Assembly (NCBI GenBank): GCA_015680685.1
Contig: MNCI01025366.1
Span: 307,455 to 371,454 of the forward strand
Length of the DNA: 64,000 nucleotides
Direction of reading: 5' to 3'
From: Gnetum montanum
Taxonomy: Eukaryota; Streptophyta; Gnetopsida; Gnetales; Gnetaceae
Both the position numbers and the translations under genes were made by a program. A model generated the notes under the pieces. The model worked only from the letters and a program-made list of their open reading frames with translations. It did no database searches and was not told where the DNA came from. Positions 1 to 11,568 of the stretch are shown here, in pieces; the stretch's first letter is position 1; each line of letters begins with the position of its first letter.

Positions 1-1382
1 TGCAACCCACTCAATGAGCCTTTGGATCTAATGGGCCCTTAGTTCTAATAGTCTCCCTTGGGCATAGACCCCAAGGGTTCTCCTTTTTTTTGATTGGAGT
101 TCATCTATGATATTGCAAAGTTGCTCCTATTAAGAATAATCATGGCTAGGACATCTATGAAAAAGGGAATAATACCTACCCATGGCTGCATTTAAGGGTT
201 CATGTGTTCCTTGTCACTAGCCTTGGATTTTCTTTCTTAAATTGGACACTTTGGAGTACATCTAATATTTATCATTAAACAACTCAAGCATCGTACTCCA
301 TTTGCAAATTGATTCTAATTATAAGGAGTGGTAACAACATTCTGCTTCTTTTGTGAGTGTCCTAGTAAATAGTTTAAGTTTTTGCCAATTGTTTTTGATG
401 TTTTATAAGGCACACACATTGTGAAAGGATTGAAAATGGGGATGTAGATTTGAGTTATATCCCCCATCAAATCTAGGGATATTATTCATATCCAACCTCT
501 TGATTCTACTATCTTTCACATGCCTAGTTGGAATTTTAACTACCTCTGTAATGTTTAGCATGCTTTGAGTTGCAAGCAAAGGTTCATCATCATCATGATT
601 TCGATGAAACCTATGATTTCCTCTTCTACCCCTTCATTCATGGCAGGGCCTACAATCATTGTATCATCATTCACCTCCATCACAATTTCGTCCTTTGTGG
701 TTTTGGTTAGCTTTAGAGGAGGAAGAAGAAGATGTAGATGAAGAGGACAAAGAGGGAGGAGGACTACCATCACCATGGTATTTGCCACCTCCTCTTTTCT
801 TTTCATAGCCATGATCATCAGATTTATTATGATCATGATGTTTGTTTTAGTTCCTAACTTGACTCCCACTTTTGCCTGAACCCAGATTGTTGATAGTGTA
901 CTATAAGTTTAGGTTTAAGCCCCCTTCATTGGAGTCAAGGGGTGGAGAATCTTCATGTTGAGGACCCCCATAGGGAGGATCTTCATTATCTTTTTGGTTT
1001 AGTAGGAACAATGGGTTAGCGAACCATTTCCCCTTTGTAGCTTCATGGTGCTTCTCTTGGTGTTGATTTCTTTTGCATTGTGTTTTAGTGAAATGGTAGT
1101 CCCAATAGTCATGTTCCTACATAACTTACTCTTTGTGAAGATCCTAGATGCCCAATCTCTTAAGAGTTTGGAGCAACATCCTAAGAACAGATCAATCAAT
1201 CAAGGGAGGGGGGGGTGTGGTGGCAACACAACATTGCCCTCCATGTCTCTACACCATAGCTATTCATACTAGTGCAGGATGAAGGTGAAATTAGGTACAA
1301 ACTCATTTAGATGAATGTACACCACTTTAAATTCTTGGGGCACTAGCAGTTTTGCTTCATCATGCCTATGAGAAGAAGACAT
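1..1382 (-). pseudogene. Ty3/gypsy gag, element D (partial, broken)
   Basis: This encodes the nucleocapsid/capsid precursor of an Athila-like retrotransposon. Reading starts at ATG 1382 with MSSSH, the same start as in elements A and B. It then follows the family pattern (a VPQ motif, a stretch like FTFILH), but stops about 40 codons in. Further downstream, about 560-240, are the conserved RIKRLDMNNIP and MLELFNDKYQMYS motifs of the retrotrans-gag capsid domain, in a frame broken by stops. The region 640-780 encodes a low-complexity acidic or histidine-rich linker. The C-terminal end lies beyond the window. It cannot make a working protein. Confidence 0.85.
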
Positions 1383-1522
1383 TTTGGATGAAAAGAAAAA
1401 AATCAATGTGCTTTAATTATATTTATTATTACATTTAGAATGATTTAGCTTTCATAGATTCATTCCAACAATCTTGAATAATTTTCACTAAGTCCTAGAC
1501 AGTGCACATCGCAAACTACGAG

Positions 1523-1540
1523 TCGCTAGTAATAATGCCA
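1523..1540 (-). promoter_or_regulatory. Primer binding site, element D (decayed)
   Basis: On the minus strand the site reads TGGCATTATTACTAGCGA, one base after the LTR. It sits exactly where elements A, B and E carry a tRNA-Asp-like site but is more diverged than theirs. Confidence 0.6.
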
Positions 1541-1541
1541 A

Positions 1542-2425
1542 TGATGAGTGGTAGGTACCCCCTACATCCAACCATATATATCACTAAGCATTCACGTGCA
1601 ATCTGGTTGAATTCCGTAGACTTATAGCATTCTAAATACATTGGTCTCTAGGAGGTGAAACTAATCATTGCTATCCTTGTCTTCTCAATTACACTTGTGA
1701 AATGCAAATGTATGATTAAGTGTAACCAAGGCATATGATTTTTATCATTTTTTATGTTTTATGTTCTAAGTCATCTAAGAATAAAGAATGATGTTAAAGT
1801 AATTTAATTACTAATTTAATCTAACTAGCCAACACTTAACTATTCCTTATAGAACATTCATTTCCACTTGCCGTACACATCCTGAACATGTATAACACTA
1901 CTCGGTTATCAAATGTTAAGTGTTACTAGGATTACCAAGTGTTACACTTATTCTTGAAGTGGTTGTATGTATGTTTATTATTTAATTACTATTTAATCCA
2001 GCTTGATCTAGCTCCTTAGCTTAATTAATTTCTTAATTACTTAAACCATTAAAAGAAATTGCTTAAAGAAAAAAATTATTTTATTTCAAAGTGATACAAG
2101 GTTTATTAGAAAGCTCATCTTTTTTGTTGCACACACTATAGTGCTTAGGTACAACTATGCTTGAATAAAGATTCGTACACTCTTTGAGTCCTATTGTAGG
2201 CACTTAGAAAAATATTCTAACTTTCAAGTGGAAAAATTACTAGAGCTTTGGTACAAATGTGAGACTTCTTCTATAAATGTGGTTGGTGAGCACATAGTTA
2301 TAGGTAAAAATAGACACTATGTCAACAGGGTCACGTCAGCACATCAAATCATGCATTGATGTAGCCATGTCAACAATGTCACGTCAATGGGGCTGTGTTG
2401 ACGTAATTCTTGATGTGACTCATCA
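1542..2425 (-). repeat. 5' LTR of element D (884 bp)
   Basis: In plus coordinates the repeat starts TGATGAG and ends CTCATCA, the short inverted ends of this LTR family. The interior matches the other family LTRs, with landmarks such as GGTACCCCCTAC and ACACATCCTGAAC near 1870. The far end (about 2290-2420), which is U3 in element orientation, holds repeats around GTCAAC and TGACGT in place of the GATATC repeats seen in A and J. Only one LTR of D is in the window. Confidence 0.85.
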
Positions 2426-4083
2426 TCAAGGATGAAGCTAGAGAAAGTTTTTGATAAAGAGTGGAAAGAGGTGAACTTAAAAGTAATAAGTACCATTTGT
2501 TTATGTTTGTTAGATTTGGTATTGGATAATGTTTCCAATTTTTCTTATGCTAAAGATTTTTGGGTTAAGCTACAAGCTTTATACCAAACAAAATCCTTAA
2601 AAAATAAGTTAGTTTTAAAGAAGCAATTATATAAATGTAAAATGGTTGAAGGTAAAACTATTGCAGAATAATTGAATACCTTCAATAAACTAGTTCATCA
2701 AGTGCAATCTATTGGGGTGAAAATGGATGAGGAAGATTAGTGCGTCACATTCCTTAACATGCTTCTAGATCCATGGGAGACATTTGCGATGGTTGTAAGT
2801 AATACATGTACTAGCTTTATTTTTGATAATATTATTGGTCAATTATTGTTTGAGGAAGCAAGAAAGAAAATTTCTACTCCCCCAAAATGATGTATTATTT
2901 ATCAAAAATGATGTAAAGTCAAAGTTTGTTAAGAGACCTCAATTTAAGAATAAGACTTAAAAATTTGTAAAGAGGATATCTAAATATTTGAATTGTGGTA
3001 AAGTTGGACATATGAAGAAAGATTGTAAAGCCCATCCTAAAAAGGAGAAAGAGAGTAATGTATTTAAAAATGATAAAACCCTTCTTGCTAGAGAGGGACA
3101 TTTGTATGTTATGTCCTCTTTTGATAATGCTAATATATATATTCATGGTATGTGGAATTTGGTGCATCTCTTCACTACACTTCACATATTAATTGGTTTA
3201 CTCAGTATACATCTTTTGATCTTGGAATGGTAAGATTGGGTAATGATGATTTGCACAAAGTTAGAGATTATGGAAATATAAAGATTTAGTTTAATAATGG
3301 TGCAATTAAATCAATTTCCAATGTACATCATGTTCTAGCACTTACTAGAAATTTTGTTTCTGTAAGTAAATTAGATGATGTAGGATTAACTATTATCTTT
3401 AGAGGTGGAAAATGTTCCATAGTACATGCTTCATCTCCTTTGGCTTTTGGAATGAAAATAAGGAAGCTATATAAATTAGAATTTAATATAGTAAAATTGA
3501 AATTAAGTGCATTTTCTATTGTTGAATTGAATTCAGGTATTGATTTGTGGCATAAAAGAATAGAACATTTTGGTGAAAAAGGACTTAAGAAACTTTAGAA
3601 ATAAGGCAAATTTAAGTTTTCAAAAGATTCCTTAGATTTCTATTGCCATTATCTACATGGCAAATAGAGATGTCATAGTTTTTAGAAAGTAATGCCAAAT
3701 CTCTTCAAATATTAGAACTAATACATATTGATATATGTTAACTAGTTGAAAATATTAGAACAAGTTCTCTTAGAGGTACTATGTATTATGTTTCTTTTAT
3801 TGATGATTATTCTAGAAAGAGCTAGATTTGTTTATTAAGATATAAATTTAAGGTATTTGAAAAATTTAAACAATTCAAAGCTTCTATTGAGAATTATTTA
3901 GGGAAGAAAATAAAAATGTTTAGAACTAACAATGGTGGTGAATTTTTCTTAAATGAATTTAATGCTTTCTATAAAAAACAAGGTATTCAAAGACAAAAAA
4001 TTATTGTAGGAACTCTTGAACAAAATGGAGTAGTAGAGCACTTCAATTAAACATTGATGGAACATGCTAGATTTAGATAGCAA
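2426..4083 (+). pseudogene. Ty1/copia element C, gag to integrase core
   Basis: A decayed copia polyprotein on the plus strand. First comes the gag (UBN2-type) domain, about 2430-2880, with motifs like LKKQLYKCKMVEG and a zinc knuckle at about 2986-3027 reading YLNCGKVGHMKKDC, where the first Cys of the usual CX2CX4HX4C has become Tyr. The gag-pre-integrase region follows (about 3230-3600, WHKRIEHFGEKGL), then the integrase core (about 3780-4070) with IDDYSR, a TNNGGEF motif (the usual second catalytic Asp appears as Asn) and GTLEQNGVVEH. Many stops and frame changes show it is dead. The 5' end was cut by D. The right end stops at the end of the integrase core, where element B begins. The distal integrase and most of RT are missing from the next block. 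Confidence 0.88.
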
Positions 4084-4143
4084 GGTTTGAACAATGAGGT
4101 TACTAAGTTTCACGAGGTTTAGATAGCACACAAAGAACTACAA
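4084..4143 (-). other. Leader (5' UTR) fragment of element B, left copy
   Basis: The segment 4084-4129 repeats the leader end at 20016-20061. It aligns with the leaders of A, D and E, for example the TTTCAC..AGATAGCAC stretch against TTTCACTAAG..GTGCAC in D. It lies next to the primer site, as a leader should, but abuts copia sequence on its other side. Confidence 0.75.
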
Positions 4144-4161
4144 TCCCTGGCAATGGTGCCA
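4144..4161 (-). promoter_or_regulatory. Primer binding site, element B (tRNA-Asp type)
   Basis: The minus strand reads TGGCACCATTGCCAGGGA, one base from the LTR. It matches the tRNA-Asp-type site TGGCGCCGTTGCCGGGGA except at three positions, each explained by CpG decay. Confidence 0.8.
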
Positions 4162-4162
4162 A

Positions 4163-5035
4163 TGATGAGCAGTAAGGTACCCCTATGCCCAACCATAGAA
4201 ATCACAAGTATTCATGTGCGATTTGGTCAAATTCTACAGACTATAATTATTAAGTACGCTAGAGCTAAACAATGCATGTATGTTGTTCATTCATTGTCTT
4301 CCCAGTCCCACTTGTGAAATGTAATTGTATGGTTAAGTGTGATTGAGGCATAAGATTTTTATTATTTTGTGTTTTTATGGAATTACTGACCTAGAAGAAG
4401 AATGAAAGTAAGAGTGATTAAAAGTAAGAGCGATTAATTGCTAAGTAAACTATAGTCTAATCTAGCTTAACAAAAGTAACTATTCCCCCTTCCCAGACAC
4501 ATCCTGAACTTTGTGTGAACACTACTGGGCTATCAAACGCTAACCATTTTTGAGCTACCAAGCATTACACGTATGCTCAAAGGGGTCATGCTTGTGTATT
4601 TTAATGATTTTATTAATTGATTAAAATTAATTACTGCATAAATAACATTAATTTAAATTGCATGAAATCAAAATATGTAAATGCAAAAGAAAGGAAGTCT
4701 CAAGTGATGCAAGAAATGGATCAAAGAGTTTGTCTTTATTGCCAACACAATGGTGTTCTTAGGTACATCAAAGCTTAAATAAAGATCCATTCACACTTAG
4801 ATCTCTTGCTGTGGGCTCTTGGAAAATATTCTAACTCTCAAGTGAACAAACTGCAAGAGTTTTGCTACTTGACTGCCAAAAACCTACTTCCAATTATGTG
4901 CGTGGGTGCTATATTTATAGACCTGAGAGTAACCTTGTGATATTGAATGTATGATATCACATCTTGGGCCATGATATTGTGTACCTGATATCGCAATCAA
5001 CCCGATATTAGAGCATTGAAAAATATGATTTATCA
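4163..5035 (-). repeat. Sole LTR of element B (873 bp)
   Basis: It starts TGATGAGC and ends TTTATCA in plus coordinates, with the family interior (GGTACCCCTATGCCCAACC; ACACATCCTGAAC near 4500). On the minus strand a TATA-like CTATAAATATAG lies at about 4909-4920, with GATATC-type repeats upstream of it at about 4930-5010. It is flanked by a primer site at 4144-4161 and a polypurine tract from 5036, so it is neither an ordinary solo LTR nor one of a pair. Confidence 0.85.
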
Positions 5036-5045
5036 TACCCCCACG
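5036..5045 (-). promoter_or_regulatory. Polypurine tract, element B
   Basis: The minus strand reads CGTGGGGGTA immediately before the LTR start. It corresponds to CATGGGGGTA at the same place in A, E and J, and would prime plus-strand DNA synthesis. Confidence 0.8.
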
Positions 5046-7030
5046 ATTGAATGAATACTCATCCTCGAGTACGAAGAGGAACAAGTACTTTATAAAATAT
5101 ATTAGGGGGTGTGGACTTATTTAACTAACATGTAGAGTGACATAGAGAAAATAGACAAATACAAAAGTGCCTAAGTGTACAATATTACAATTGTGTACAA
5201 AATCGAGTGTTCATGACAACAGGAAAAAACACCAATGGATCCAAAGAACATCCAACCCCTCTTGGCAATAGAAGAATGAGGGAAAGGTATAAGAGATTTA
5301 GTGGTTACAAACAATCTCCCACGAGTGATATAGTTGCATCCTCCTTGGTGATGACAGTCCCACTTCCAATCCATGCTTCCCGCTACACTCATAACAAAAC
5401 CAAGGATTAGTATATATAGTGCAATAGATAATGGCTAAATACCTTGTCTCGTTAGTGATTTTATCTAGTTAGGTTGTGATTGTGATAGATTGGTTGCTTG
5501 ATGTTGTTAGTGGAAAGATTGACGAATAGGTTAAGTAAGAGAAGCGATCCATACAATTTAGACAAAGCTTAACACAAGGAATACTAGAAAGAGGGTATTT
5601 ACAACAATAAAAAGGAGTTCATTATAAATAGTTGGGAAGGTGCATACAATTAGATGATATGGGTGGGGTAAATAAAAAGAACTTAATTGTAACAATGTCT
5701 AAGGGTAAAGAACTTAACTTAACTAAACCAAAAGATATGTAAGTGGGTCCTCCCCAAAGCAGGAATAGGCCTTTCATTCCCTTTCATAGCTTATAACCAA
5801 GGATTTTGTGGACACCATGGATGATAAATGGTTACAGAAAATTAAGTACAAAAATCCAAAAGTAACTGATTGAGAAACCTAACACATCTAACTAGAACAT
5901 TGAATCAAAACATGAAATCGGTAGTGAGGTGAGGCATGAAAAGCATAGATGGATGATAGAGAGAGAGGAATGGAGTTCCTAATTATGGTCACATGCAGTC
6001 CCTTGTGGACTTGTGATTAATGACTTGGTAGGATCCATCCTTAATCCAGATCAAAACCAACCACTTTCAATGACTTCGCATCAACATTCTAAAGCTAGTC
6101 CATCCCTTGAGACATAAGAATGATCTCATAAAACAACCACCATTCCAAATTGGAGTAAAGGTAGAAAGTCAAAAAAGGCCTTAGTTAGAGGAGACAAAGT
6201 AAGTCTCATAACTAATGCTTGTAGCCCTTTTATTTTGTCTAAGGGGTGTGCTTTGAATTCCCATGTTTTTTCTTGGTTGGGAACCACAACATGCAAAGAC
6301 CCATGCATTTTTCACATTTATTTTGTCTAAGGGGTGTGCTTTGAATCCTCATCAATTTTTTTTTTGTGATGAGGACCACGCCATGCAAGGACTTATTTGA
6401 ATTCCTATTATGAAATGACATGGAATGGTGAGAAGCTTACAAGAACACTCCTGCACATAGGAAAATAGAAAAGCACAAAGAATGCCACATCCCTTTGAAG
6501 CCACACCTTGTCCAAATCTTTGATTCCCTCCCAATTCCAAAAACTACACAAGTCACCAATTTATTGAAGTTGAATTAATGAAGAAGAGACTGAATGCTTC
6601 CAAAACAAGGAAAACGATAGAATATGTGGATGTGTCGATGATGTGGACTCACTTACTATTACATGAAAAGAAACCATGTCCCAGTCATCAGTAACGACAT
6701 TCAAAGTTAGAAACCAGACATCAATAATCAAATTACAAATGAAGCATACCACCATTGAGTAATGCATTGCCATTGTACCTGCCACCTTATTAGCAGAAAA
6801 AGTAGAGAAACACATCAAACACAAGTAAACATAACCATAAAAGAAACTAAAAGAGTAGACAATAGATATTGAATATATTAACAATGGTGTAAAACAAAAA
6901 CTATGAGAAGAACAGTAACCTTAAACATAAAAATATGTAAAATAAGAAAAATATAAAATAAAGAAGATGAAAAAAAATGTTGTAAAACCAAAAATGTGTA
7001 AAAAAAAAGGGTCAAAAATTGAGAAGCTGC
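5046..7030 (-). other. 3' internal non-coding region of element B
   Basis: About 2 kb between integrase and LTR with no long reading frame. It aligns with the same region of E (about 24900-26540), A (12358-13895) and J (63433-64000). It contains a tandem duplication of period 88 bp (6232-6407), in which GGGGTGTGCTTTGAAT recurs. A homologous duplication exists in E. I see no protein-coding signal, and the short frames here are not conserved between copies. Confidence 0.65.
6232..6407. repeat. Tandem duplication, period 88 bp
   Basis: The phrase ATTTTGTCTAAGGGGTGTGC occurs at 6232 and again at 6320. Each unit continues with TTTGAAT followed by a poly-T stretch and then ACCAC..CATGCAA. Element E has the same pair of units with a 113-bp spacing (25661 and 25774). 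Confidence 0.75.
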
Positions 7031-8480
7031 CTAAGGTGCTAGTATGGGTGTCCATCTCCCCCATGACTAAGTTGGAAGGGAGAGATCCAAAAGATTGAGC
7101 ATGGTTGTCCATCTAATGAGATGTTTGGTGCGTTGGTTGGCTTGGACTCATGGAAAGGTTTTATTTGTTGAATGTTGACTAATTGTTTCTTATTTGGGCT
7201 ATCAAGTTTGTAGATGATCATGGCCTTAGATGAAAAAGTCTCATCTATGATGTAATGTCCTTCCTACAATGTTTGAAATTTGGTTCGTTGGGGTACATGT
7301 GCAGGATTCCAATAGAGAACCTTATCTCCTAGTTAAAACTTGAATTTCCTTATTTTGAGGTCATGGAATTTCTTGTTGAATTCCTTATGCATTTCATTGG
7401 ATGATAGGACCACTAACTAGTTTTCATCTAGCAAGTTAAGACTTATTAATCATTCTTTCTATGTTAAACTTAGATCTAGGTCAAGATCGTAGGCTGTAGA
7501 GAGTGTACAGAGCTCAGATTGGATGGGCAATGTTGGTAGTTTTCCGTACATAAGCTCATAGGGAGAATAACCTATGGGAAGCTTCCATGTGGAGCAATTG
7601 GCCCAAAGGGCATCATTTAATTTAGTGCTCTAGTCCCTTCGGTATTTGCTAATAGTACACGTTAAGATTTTTGTAATCTACTGATTAGTGACCTCAGCTT
7701 AACCATTAGCTTGGGGGTGATATGGTGTTGTGAGTTTATGTTCAACCCCCAAGCATTGCATCAGCTTCCAAAAAGTGGCACTTGTAAAATGAGTTCCATT
7801 ATTAAAAATTAATGTAGGAGGTACACCAAAACCTATTTACAATGTTTTGTTGTACAAACTAAGTAGCAGTGGTGGATGTAAGTCGGTGATACCGGCTGCT
7901 TCTACCCTCTTGGTACAATAGTCAACTATGACTATGATATATGCCTTTCCATTTGACAAAGGTGTGAAGGGACCCATAAAGTCAATGCCCCAAATATCAA
8001 ATGGCTCAAGAGGTTGTATTCATTGTTGTGGTCCCTCCATTCAAGCTATCATTCCACCATCCCTCTAGCAACAATCACAAGCATGGACAAATTGGTGTGC
8101 ATCCTTGAAGATTGTTGGCTAATAATACCCTAGCATGAGAATTTTTATGGTGGTGCGTCTCCTAGCATAATGGCCTGCACCTTCATGAGCATCCTAAAGA
8201 ATGCAAAATTGATCCATATCAGGGACACCAATTTACCAGGCCATCAGGACAAACCTTGTAAAGGTTTTCATTAATGTCCATGAAATGCTTGACTTGGTGA
8301 AGAAACTATTATTTCTTTCTAGTGTCCAAACCTTGCGGCAATTCTTTCTTGAGTAGATAAGTGAGGATGGTGTCATACCATTTTGGTTTATCAGGCATTT
8401 TTGCATTAATAACACCTACAAGGAGAGATTCATCAGGGAATTGATCAAATAAAGGACTCTCTTTCTCCTTGTCATCCCAT
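7031..8480 (-). pseudogene. Ty3/gypsy integrase, element B
   Basis: This is the integrase that would insert the cDNA. Reading downward it shows a degraded HHCC zinc-binding region (about 8300-8040) and the catalytic core with GIDFMGP (first Asp present). The second catalytic motif reads LIFNNGTHF, with Asn where Asp is expected. HPQANG-stop-AEV follows, with the third residue Glu retained (about 7640-7700). The C-terminal part has LLDEN, then GDKVLYWNP and VNIQQIKPFHES (to about 7130). Several in-frame stops are present. It follows RNase H in the usual gypsy order. Confidence 0.87.
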
Positions 8481-8835
8481 CTTAGTCACGATAAGTGATC
8501 CACGACCACATTCTCCACACCTTTACGATCTACCATCATGAGATCAAATTCCTACAAAATCACGAGCCACTGTATGACACAGGGGTTCACCATTAGTTTT
8601 TTCATTAAAAATATAATACAACTATGATCTATATGCACAAACACTTTGTAACCAAGCACATAGTACCTGAACTTCTCCAAGGCGAACACCACTACCACCA
8701 GCTCCTTTTCTGTGGTGGTGTAGTTTAGTTGTGCACTTGCAATGCTCCAACTTGCATAGTAAATGTAATATGGATGTTTTTTATCATCCATTTGTGTGAG
8801 AACTGCCCCCAAGCATAATTTGATGCATCAATCAT
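8481..8835 (-). pseudogene. RNase H domain, element B
   Basis: It continues from RT. Motifs include MIDASNYAWG, HPYYIYYAS, LNYTTTEKELVVVVFALEKFR and YYVLGYKVFVHIDHS, typical of the RNase H region of gypsy pol. A frameshift near 8810 separates it from the RT frame. It would remove the RNA template during reverse transcription if intact. Confidence 0.87.
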
Positions 8836-9725
8836 CACATGAAATAGTTTGGACCAATCTAGTGCTTGAAGAATGGGAGTTTCAACAAGCCTTTTCTTTA
8901 ATTTTTGAAATGTTGCTTCACATGTGGGGATCCTGACAAACGATGCATCCTTCTTTGTTAATTCTACCAATGGCTTGGTGATTTTGGAAAAATTCTTAAT
9001 GAAGTATTGGTAGTAGCCAGTATGACCAAGGAATGATTGCACATCTTTGACTATTTTGGGTTGACGGGTTATTCTTGGGATGACACTTATTTTTTTAGGA
9101 TCCACCTTGATTTCTGCTTTTGAAATGCAATGCCCCAAGACTATGCCTTTCTAGACCATAAGATGGCTCTTTTACCAATTAATCCAAAGATTTTGTTTGA
9201 CACATCTCTTCAACACCTACTCAAGATGGTCTAGGGCCTACTCAAACATAGCTCTAAAGGTAGAAAAATCATCCATAAAGAATTCTACCCCACTACCAAT
9301 CTACTGTTGGAAAATGCTAAGAACTAATCATTGAAATGTGGCTGGGGCATTACATAGACCAAATGACATTTTCCTGGTCCTCTGGTGCAATTTAAATTTG
9401 GTTATAGCCACTATAACCATCTAGAAAGTTGTAATAGATATGCCCCAAAATGGTGTCCAACACTTGGTCGATGAAAGGCAATGGAAAATGATCCTTGAAA
9501 GTTGCCATGTTAAGTAGCCAAAAATCAATGCGCACCTACCACTTGCCTTCTTTCTTTGGTATGATCATGAGTGTACTGACCCACTCACTATTTGTAATAG
9601 GGTAGATGAATCCTACTTTGAGGAGTTGTTCAATCTTCTTTTTGACAATCTATTTTAACTTGGGATTCAAATGCCACTCGGTTGTCGTTTCAGCTTGACA
9701 ATGGAGTCAATGTGTATTTAGTGCT
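8836..9725 (-). pseudogene. Reverse transcriptase, element B
   Basis: The RT domain starts near 9700 with LNPKLK-like sequence, then SEWVSTLMIIPKK and DFWLLNMATFKDHFPLP. A frame change follows (about 9400), and then the catalytic box at about 9266-9286, EFFMDDFS, with both Asp residues retained. The C-terminal thumb reads GHCISKAEIKVDPKK and VQSFLGHTGYYQYFIKNFSKI. Frameshifts and stops inactivate it although the active-site motif itself is intact. Confidence 0.88.
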
Positions 9726-10200
9726 AGCATATTCTTGGATCAATCCCAATAACTTTGGAATATGACCAAGAAAAGGTTTCTAACCATTTTTCCATAACTT
9801 TTATCAATCTTTTCTTTTTTTCTGTAGTAAGCTTGGCAATAATAATAACCAGTCTCCCATTTTTCAACAATACGTACTCCATTCCAGCCAGTAGTGTCTT
9901 TAATTCAAGGGGCTCCTATTTGAAATTATCAAGAATTTATAGCTCACCCCAATTGACATCATCATTTTCTCCTTCGAAGAGCTATTGATGAACTTGCTCG
10001 AGTTCATCCATACTTGCAACATATTTGTACATTAGGCCCTCAGTAGGTTCCATGCATAATGTATTGCTACTAGAATCAACTATCAACCACTGGGTGCCCT
10101 CTTGTGTTGTGGCTACTGCGTACGAACATCTCTAGATATCAACTTCTAGTGTACATTTCTTGCATGCAGAGATAGATGTTTGCTTTACTAACCATAACTT
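9726..10200 (-). other. PR-RT linker of element B
   Basis: The region between protease and RT. It encodes remnants of the linker also seen in E, including a match to WGKLQIPESFK (about 9920-9980), where the A copy is fused to integrase. It is interrupted by stops and has no separate function I can assign. Confidence 0.55.
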
Positions 10201-10660
10201 CTACACATAATGGTAGCCTAAATCGCTATATGCAATACATGGAACTATCTTCTTCTTAATCTTTCCAAATTCATTTTCTTTTGATATCTCCAAAGAAATA
10301 TCTCTAATCCCCATTTTGGCATCAACAGTACTTAGCCACGTCCTTCCCATAATAATTGGAAAGTCCCCCTTGTAGTTCTCCACTTTAATTACTAAGAAAT
10401 CAATGAGATATGACCACCCACAAATGGTGGTGACAATGTCCTCAACCATCCCCAATGGAACAGTGATGGATTGGCCTACCAATTCCAGCCAAATTTTGCT
10501 CTTCTTCAAGGGAGGAAGGTTCCATATTATGTATATCTCATGTGAGATCAAATTAACACTAAAACTAGAGTTAAGAAGAGCTTTACAAGGCTTATTCCCA
10601 ACAATTTGCAAGTAAACTAGGGGACTTCCAGGATCAGCTAATTTTCTAGGTAGGTTACTA
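10201..10660 (-). pseudogene. Retroviral-type aspartic protease, element B
   Basis: This domain would process the Gag-Pol precursor. It reads VGNKPCKALLNSSFSVNLIS, where family copies have ALLDS.SGVNLIS, so the catalytic Asp has become Asn. PLGMVEDIVTTICGWSYLIDFLVI and FPIIMGRTWLSTVDA (the conserved flap and GR.WL segment) follow. The frame is open from 10611 to 10201, about 136 residues, but the active-site change predicts no activity. Confidence 0.85.
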
Positions 10661-11568
10661 GCTTGAATCTAATTAGATACAACATGTGTAAACATTATAG
10701 TATGGATTTGAGAAGGATTTTGGTTTGAAGGGAACTTAGAGAGAGAGGAAATAGAGGAAGTTCGAGTAGTAGGGTTACCAACCACTAATGTGTTTGAGGG
10801 CTTTGGTGGACTGCGAGGCTAGAAGAAGGGTCTTTCTTTGTTCGTGGTTTTGACCCACTTGATGGGTTAATTGATTGTCGAGTAACTACCCTCGTAGCAT
10901 TCCTTTACTATGGTTGTGCAAGAAATTCACCCTACATGGATGGAGCCAGTGGTAGCTATGTAGGAGGTGGAGGAGTAGGTGCAAGAACAGGAGGTGCATG
11001 AGGATAGAAGGTGGCATCCGTCCTTGGATAGGATGATTGGTAAGCTTCAGGAGGGTAGTGGTGGGGTTGGTAAGCAATAACATGGCCAGAGGAGTCCCTT
11101 GGAGATGAAGGTTGTTGAACATAGTAACCGTAGTGATTTGGTTGTTGGTAAGGGTATTGCTATCTTGGAGGTGGAAATTTCCATTATTGTGATTGTTGCG
11201 ACTACTGATATAAATCATAAGGTTGTGAAGGAGTTCCACTTGGATAATACTACTAGGGTTGGTGGAACTATTGAGGATTACCTTATGGATAAGGCAATCT
11301 TTTGGGTGTTTGCCTTTGTGCAAGTTGTGGATGTAAGGCATACACCCCAAATTCCTGCAAATGTGACATAACTAGATAACATCCCTTAGGATGTTCATAC
11401 TGGCAAATGTCACACCTACCATCATAATCTAAATTTCTATCCATAGCATCTCTATCGCAACCATTTTACCTTTACCCTTAGATATGGCACATTTAGTCTC
11501 CTTACGCCTCTAGCACTCACACTCACCACTTTGCTTCGTAGACTCTTCAGTAATTTTTAAAATAATTT
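10661..11568 (-). pseudogene. gag C-terminal part, element B (continues at 18300)
   Basis: The 3' half of B gag, cut off by the insertion of element A at 11568/11569. It contains a cysteine-histidine motif at about 11379-11414, CDICQYEHPKGC, followed by SHLQEFGVYAL. Downstream is a Pro/Gln-rich tail like that of E (about 10900-11350). The cut lies in a segment homologous to A gag at about 15660 and picks up again at 18300. Confidence 0.82.

Larger units (their letters stand above)
1..2425 (-). mobile_element. Athila-like Ty3/gypsy element D, 5' part
   Basis: The element lies on the minus strand and runs off the left edge of the window. From its 5' end it shows an LTR (1542-2425), a primer binding site (1523-1540), a leader and gag (from 1382 downward). 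It has the same order and the same LTR-end sequence as the other family members here. Its 5' LTR directly abuts copia sequence at 2426, so it is inserted in element C. The other end is outside the window, so the target duplication cannot be checked; the right flank begins TCAAG. Confidence 0.88.
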
